Part shown: positions 61,142-64,000 of the stretch, in pieces | How positions within the stretch are numbered: the stretch's first letter is position 1 | Layout: every line of letters starts with the position of its first letter | NCBI RefSeq assembly: GCF_022271435.1 | Contig: NZ_JAFIQY010000005.1 | Location: forward strand, 186,001 to 250,000 | Reading direction: 5' to 3' | DNA length: 64,000 nt | Origin: Streptomyces monomycini | Lineage (GTDB): Bacteria; Actinomycetota; Actinomycetes; Streptomycetales; Streptomycetaceae | Program-made: the position numbers and the translations under genes | Notes under the pieces: model-generated | What the model saw: only the letters and a program-made list of their open reading frames with translations | Databases searched by the model: none | Told to the model about the DNA's origin: nothing

Positions 61142-61539
61142 CCGGGAGGGACCGGGCGTAGCTGGATCCACCGGACAGCGACCTGGGGCGGCTGAAGGCA
61201 ACCGACAGCGACCGAGCGCAGCCGAAAGCGACCGCACGCGACCGAAAGCGATCGATGGCGGCCGACAACGGCCGCTGACGACCGGAACGGCCCGCCACCA
61301 CCCGACACCTCACCGCGCGGCCGGAATTGGCCGGTCTACGCATGGACGTATTACGTGCATAGGGCATGGAGTGGAAGGCGGTCCGGACCGGACCCTCTCC
61401 ACCCCGGCTCCGCCCCACCGCCGCCCCGTCTCCGCCCGTCCGCTCCCCGCCCTTATCTCCCCCCGACCCGCCGTCCGCCAGCCTTGTCACAGGAGCCCAT
61501 CGACCCCGTCGCCCACCCAGCCTTCCGCCAGGAGGTCCC
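61142..61539. other. non-coding gap with degenerate short repeats
   Basis: A 398-bp region before the P450. Positions 61170-61290 carry variants of CGACAGCGACCG / CGAAAGCGACCG at 10-15 bp spacing. GGAGG at 61531-61535 is the ribosome site for the P450. No supported gene is present. Confidence 0.55.
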
Positions 61540-62727
61540 ATGACCGAGGCTCTGCCCTTCCCGCAGGACCGCACCTGCCCCTACCAGCCGCCCGACGGGT
61601 ACCAGCCGTTGCGCGACGCCCGGCCGCTGTCCCGTGTGACGCTCTACAACGGCCGCACCGCCTGGGTGGTGACCGGCCACGCCGAGACCCGGGCGCTGCT
61701 CACCGACCCGCGCCTGTCCGCCGACCGGCAGAATCCGGCGTTCCCCTCCCCCGCGCCGCGCTTCGAGTCGCTGCGCGCCGTGCGGACCCCGCTGCTGGGG
61801 GTGGACGACCCCGAACACAACACGCAGCGCCGGATGCTGATACCGAGCTTCAGCGTCAAGCGCGTCGCCGCGCTGCGCCCCCGTATCCAGGAGATCGTCG
61901 ACCGGCTGCTGGACGCCATGGAGGAGCAGGGCCCTCCGGCGGAGCTGGTGTCCGCCTTCGCGCTGCCCGTGCCGTCCATGGTGATCTGCTCGCTGCTGGG
62001 TGTCCCGTACGCCGACCACGAACTCTTCGAGGAGCTGTCCCGCACCCTCCTGCAGAGCGTCGATCCGCGGGAGGTCACCGAGGCCCGTGACCGGCTGGAG
62101 GACTACTTCACCGGCCTGGTGGCCCACAAGCGCGAACAGCCGGGCGACGGCCTGCTGGACGAGCTGATCGCCGAGCGCCTGGAGACCGGCGAGGTGGGCC
62201 ACCGCGAACTGGTGCGGATGGCCTTGCTGCTGCTGGTGGCCGGCCACGAGACCACCTCCAACATGCTCTCCCTGGGCACCTTCACCCTGCTGGAACACCC
62301 GGAGCAGTACGCCGCGCTGCGCGCCGACCCGTCGCTCCTCCCGGACGCGGTGGAGGAGTTGCTGCGGTTCCTGTCGATCGCCGACGGGATGGTGCGGGTG
62401 GCGACCGAGGACATCGAGGTCGGCGGCGAGACGATCCGGGCGGACGACGGCGTCATCTTCTCCACCTCGGTCGTCAACCGGGACGACGCCGCCTACGACG
62501 CGCCGGACACCCTGGACTGGCAGCGCTCCGCCCGCCACCACGTGGCCTTCGGTTTCGGCGTCCACCAGTGCCTGGGCCAGAACCTGGCCCGCGCGGAGAT
62601 GGAGATCGCCTTCGGGGCGCTCTTCGCCCGCTTCCCCGGCCTGCGGCTGGCGGTGCCCGCCGCCGAGGTCCCCCACAAGCCCGGCCACACCCTCCAGGGT
62701 CTGGTCGAACTGCCCGTCACCTGGTGA
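61540..62727 (+). CDS. cytochrome P450 (CYP105-like)
   Basis: 395 residues. It has LVAGHETTSNMLSL (I helix with acid-alcohol pair), DAVEELLRFL (ExxR) and FGFGVHQCLGQNLARAEMEI (heme Cys at about residue 344). The order and DPRLSADRQNPAFPSP near the N-terminus fit CYP105, a family hydroxylating drugs and natural products in Streptomyces. ATG 61540 has GGAGG upstream. A ferredoxin gene 53 bp downstream probably supplies electrons. Confidence 0.94.
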   Translation: MTEALPFPQDRTCPYQPPDGYQPLRDARPLSRVTLYNGRTAWVVTGHAETRALLTDPRLSADRQNPAFPSPAPRFESLRAVRTPLLGVDDPEHNTQRRMLIPSFSVKRVAALRPRIQEIVDRLLDAMEEQGPPAELVSAFALPVPSMVICSLLGVPYADHELFEELSRTLLQSVDPREVTEARDRLEDYFTGLVAHKREQPGDGLLDELIAERLETGEVGHRELVRMALLLLVAGHETTSNMLSLGTFTLLEHPEQYAALRADPSLLPDAVEELLRFLSIADGMVRVATEDIEVGGETIRADDGVIFSTSVVNRDDAAYDAPDTLDWQRSARHHVAFGFGVHQCLGQNLARAEMEIAFGALFARFPGLRLAVPAAEVPHKPGHTLQGLVELPVTW

Positions 62728-62780
62728 GCGGGCGGCCGGCCGCGCCCGGTGTGCCCGCCGACGAACGGAAGAGAGCCGTC

Positions 62781-62978
62781 ATGAAGATCGACATCGATAC
62801 GTCCGTGTGCATCGGTTCCGGCCAGTGCGTGCTGACCGCGCCGGGCGTGTTCACACAGGACGACGAGGGGTTCAGCGCCCTGCTGCCGGGCCGCGAGGAC
62901 GGCGCGGGCGACCCGCTGGTACGGGAGGCCGCCCGCGCCTGCCCGGTCCAGGCCATCACGGTCACCGAGTCTCCATGA
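62781..62978 (+). CDS. 3Fe-4S ferredoxin, probable P450 partner
   Basis: 65 residues. MKIDIDTSVCIGSGQCVLTA and RACPVQAITV give the C-x5-C and C-P spacing of Streptomyces 3Fe-4S ferredoxins, where one of the four cysteines is replaced. It transfers electrons from a reductase to the neighbouring P450. No reductase gene is near. Its 3' end overlaps the convergent hydrolase by 17 nt. Confidence 0.93.
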   Translation: MKIDIDTSVCIGSGQCVLTAPGVFTQDDEGFSALLPGREDGAGDPLVREAARACPVQAITVTESP

Positions 62979-64000
62979 CCACCGGCAGTTCGAGCGTGCC
63001 GGTCCGCTCGCGGGAGCTGCGTACGGTCACCGGCTTGCCGCCGCGGTTGCCGAAGTACGCGTTGTCGCTGGCGGCCACCACGAAGCGCAGCCGGTGCCCC
63101 GGCTCGAAGCGGTGCACGATCGCGGGCAGGTCGACGGTGAACTCCCTGGTCACGTCCGGCACCCGAACCGGCGCCACCAGGCGGTGGACCAGCGTCTTGC
63201 CGCCGTTCGGCGCCACGTCGTAGAGCTTGGCGAACAGGACCAGCCGGTCGGCCGCGTCGCCGGAGTGCTGCCCCCGCTCGGCCTCGGGCGAACGGACCCG
63301 GAGGGTGGCCCGCGGCGCGCCGACCACGTCCACGGGCCGCCCCCGTACCGGGTCGGACGTCCAGTCCAGGTAGGTGCCCCGGGTGTCGTACGGCTTGGGG
63401 TTGGGCAGCCTCAGGAGTTCGGCCAGCGAACTCTCCGAATGGCTGGACGAGACCCGCCAGTTGCGGTACGAGCGGCTGCCGGGCACCACGTCGGCGCGGC
63501 TGCCCACCAGCTTGCCGTCGCCGGAGAGGTACAGCCGGTGCGGGACGCCCCCGGGGAAGACCTCCGAGGTGCCGTACACCGGGCCGTGGCGCACCCAGTC
63601 CCGGTAGTACGCGAAGGCCGGGCCGGTGTCCGTCTCCCACCTCCGGTGCAGGTAACGGCCGAACCAGGCGAGGACGCGCCGCCCGACGTAACTGCTCTCG
63701 AAATTCCCCTTGGCGAGGTCGAGTTCGCCCTCCGCCGGGTCGGTCATGCCGCCGCTGTGGCCCCAGGCCTGCCAGATCATCTTCGTCTCGGTGCCCTGCG
63801 CCCGGAGGGCTTCGTACGTCGCGGCCGCCTCGTTGAGGTTGAAGAGGGTGTCCGCCTGCCCCTGGACGAGCAGGGTGGGGGCCCGGACCGCGCCGAGGTA
63901 GGAGGCCGGGGAGAGGCTGCGCAGGTAGCCGAGCACGGCGTCCGTGCGGGCCGCCGGGTAACGCCCCGAGTTCAGCAGTTTCTTGGCCTCGCACGCCCGC
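62962..64000 (-). CDS. CocE/NonD-family hydrolase, partial at the window edge
   Basis: The last 346 codons are visible; the gene continues past 64000. APTLLVQGQADTLFNLNEAA holds the catalytic Asp region and WGHSGG the catalytic His. From about the middle, a beta-sandwich PepX C-terminal domain follows (VPHRLYLSGDGKLVG, RATLRVRSPEAERG, VTREFTVDLPAIVHRFEPGH). The family has ester- or dipeptidyl-hydrolysing serine enzymes. The nucleophile Ser is outside the window. A GTG at 63936 is internal, not the start. Confidence 0.85.
   Translation of the reverse strand, partial: RACEAKKLLNSGRYPAARTDAVLGYLRSLSPASYLGAVRAPTLLVQGQADTLFNLNEAAATYEALRAQGTETKMIWQAWGHSGGMTDPAEGELDLAKGNFESSYVGRRVLAWFGRYLHRRWETDTGPAFAYYRDWVRHGPVYGTSEVFPGGVPHRLYLSGDGKLVGSRADVVPGSRSYRNWRVSSSHSESSLAELLRLPNPKPYDTRGTYLDWTSDPVRGRPVDVVGAPRATLRVRSPEAERGQHSGDAADRLVLFAKLYDVAPNGGKTLVHRLVAPVRVPDVTREFTVDLPAIVHRFEPGHRLRFVVAASDNAYFGNRGGKPVTVRSSRERTGTLELPVVMETR

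Noticed and set aside
58590..63000. A natural-product cluster around the phosphopantetheinyl transferase and P450
   Set aside because: No synthase, synthetase or carrier-protein gene is present; the P450 and ferredoxin look like a stand-alone hydroxylase pair.
62717..63994. 425-codon alternative minus-strand ORF over the CocE/NonD gene
   Set aside because: It is the shifted frame of the real hydrolase and lacks its motifs.

Overview
The window is very GC-rich. Its genes use GTG and TTG starts, GGAGG-type ribosome sites and strongly GC-biased third codon positions, and its protein families are typical of Streptomyces: an ECF42-type sigma factor with a DGPF protein, a SigB/SigF-type sigma factor, an ANTAR protein, DUF397-era small-protein remnants, DUF6158, DUF6204, CYP105-like P450 with a 3Fe-4S ferredoxin, and MmyB-type XRE regulators. 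I read it as a Streptomyces chromosome, probably outside the conserved core because of its many regulators, gene remnants and mobile-element relics. There are no rRNA genes, no recognisable tRNAs and no CRISPR array.

Layout. 0-6.3 kb: MarR regulator with a divergent quinone oxidoreductase, a secreted sialidase, and a bile-acid-symporter-like transporter with a divergent LysR regulator. 6.6-13.5 kb: acyl-CoA synthetase, membrane protein, aldo/keto reductase, secreted SH3 protein, His-rich methyltransferase, DUF1266 protein. 13.5-16.5 kb: an envelope-stress module (ECF sigma factor, zinc-motif/Asp23 protein, second Asp23 protein, all overlapping) with a divergent YihY/BrkB membrane protein. 16.5-26 kb: pterin dehydratase, Tat-exported FAD oxidoreductase, ECF42 sigma factor with DGPF protein, XRE regulator, SnoaL-like protein, TetR regulator and SDR sharing an operator, APC permease. 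26-32 kb: membrane alkaline-phosphatase-fold protein, remnants of an ssuD/lysR pair, and a DedA protein flanked by two UlaG/RomA-like metallo-hydrolases. 32-37 kb: a regulatory cluster with a lysine-free aminotransferase-fold protein, ANTAR protein, PAS/GAF protein and SigB-family sigma factor. 37-47 kb: enolase-superfamily enzyme, VOC proteins, CBS protein, PAP2/diacylglycerol-kinase fusion, methyltransferase, CapA lipoprotein, TIGR03086 protein, quinone oxidoreductase.

47.1-53.6 kb is a decayed accessory island: a frameshifted exported protein, a tyrosine-recombinase pseudogene, an intact TetR/FAD-monooxygenase pair with two matching operators, a Tn3-family transposase remnant broken by an 8-bp duplication, the C-terminal part of a terpene synthase, and a P450 with a 3'-end frameshift. 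53.7-64 kb: DUF5107/TPR protein, arginase-family protein, DUF6204, VOC and GNAT pair, phosphopantetheinyl transferase, SRPBCC/DUF2867 protein with divergent TetR regulator, CYP105-like P450 with ferredoxin, and a CocE/NonD hydrolase running off the right edge.

Two themes stand out. First, several divergent regulator/target pairs carry operator palindromes readable by eye (near 0.6, 5.3, 22.9/23.6, 48.95 and 60.46 kb). Second, at three places (22.82, 28.8 and 51.62 kb) two outward-pointing genes have both lost their 5' halves, leaving back-to-back 3' remnants. The most unusual single protein is the aminotransferase-fold protein at 32.1-33.3 kb, which contains no lysine at all and so cannot form the normal PLP Schiff base.
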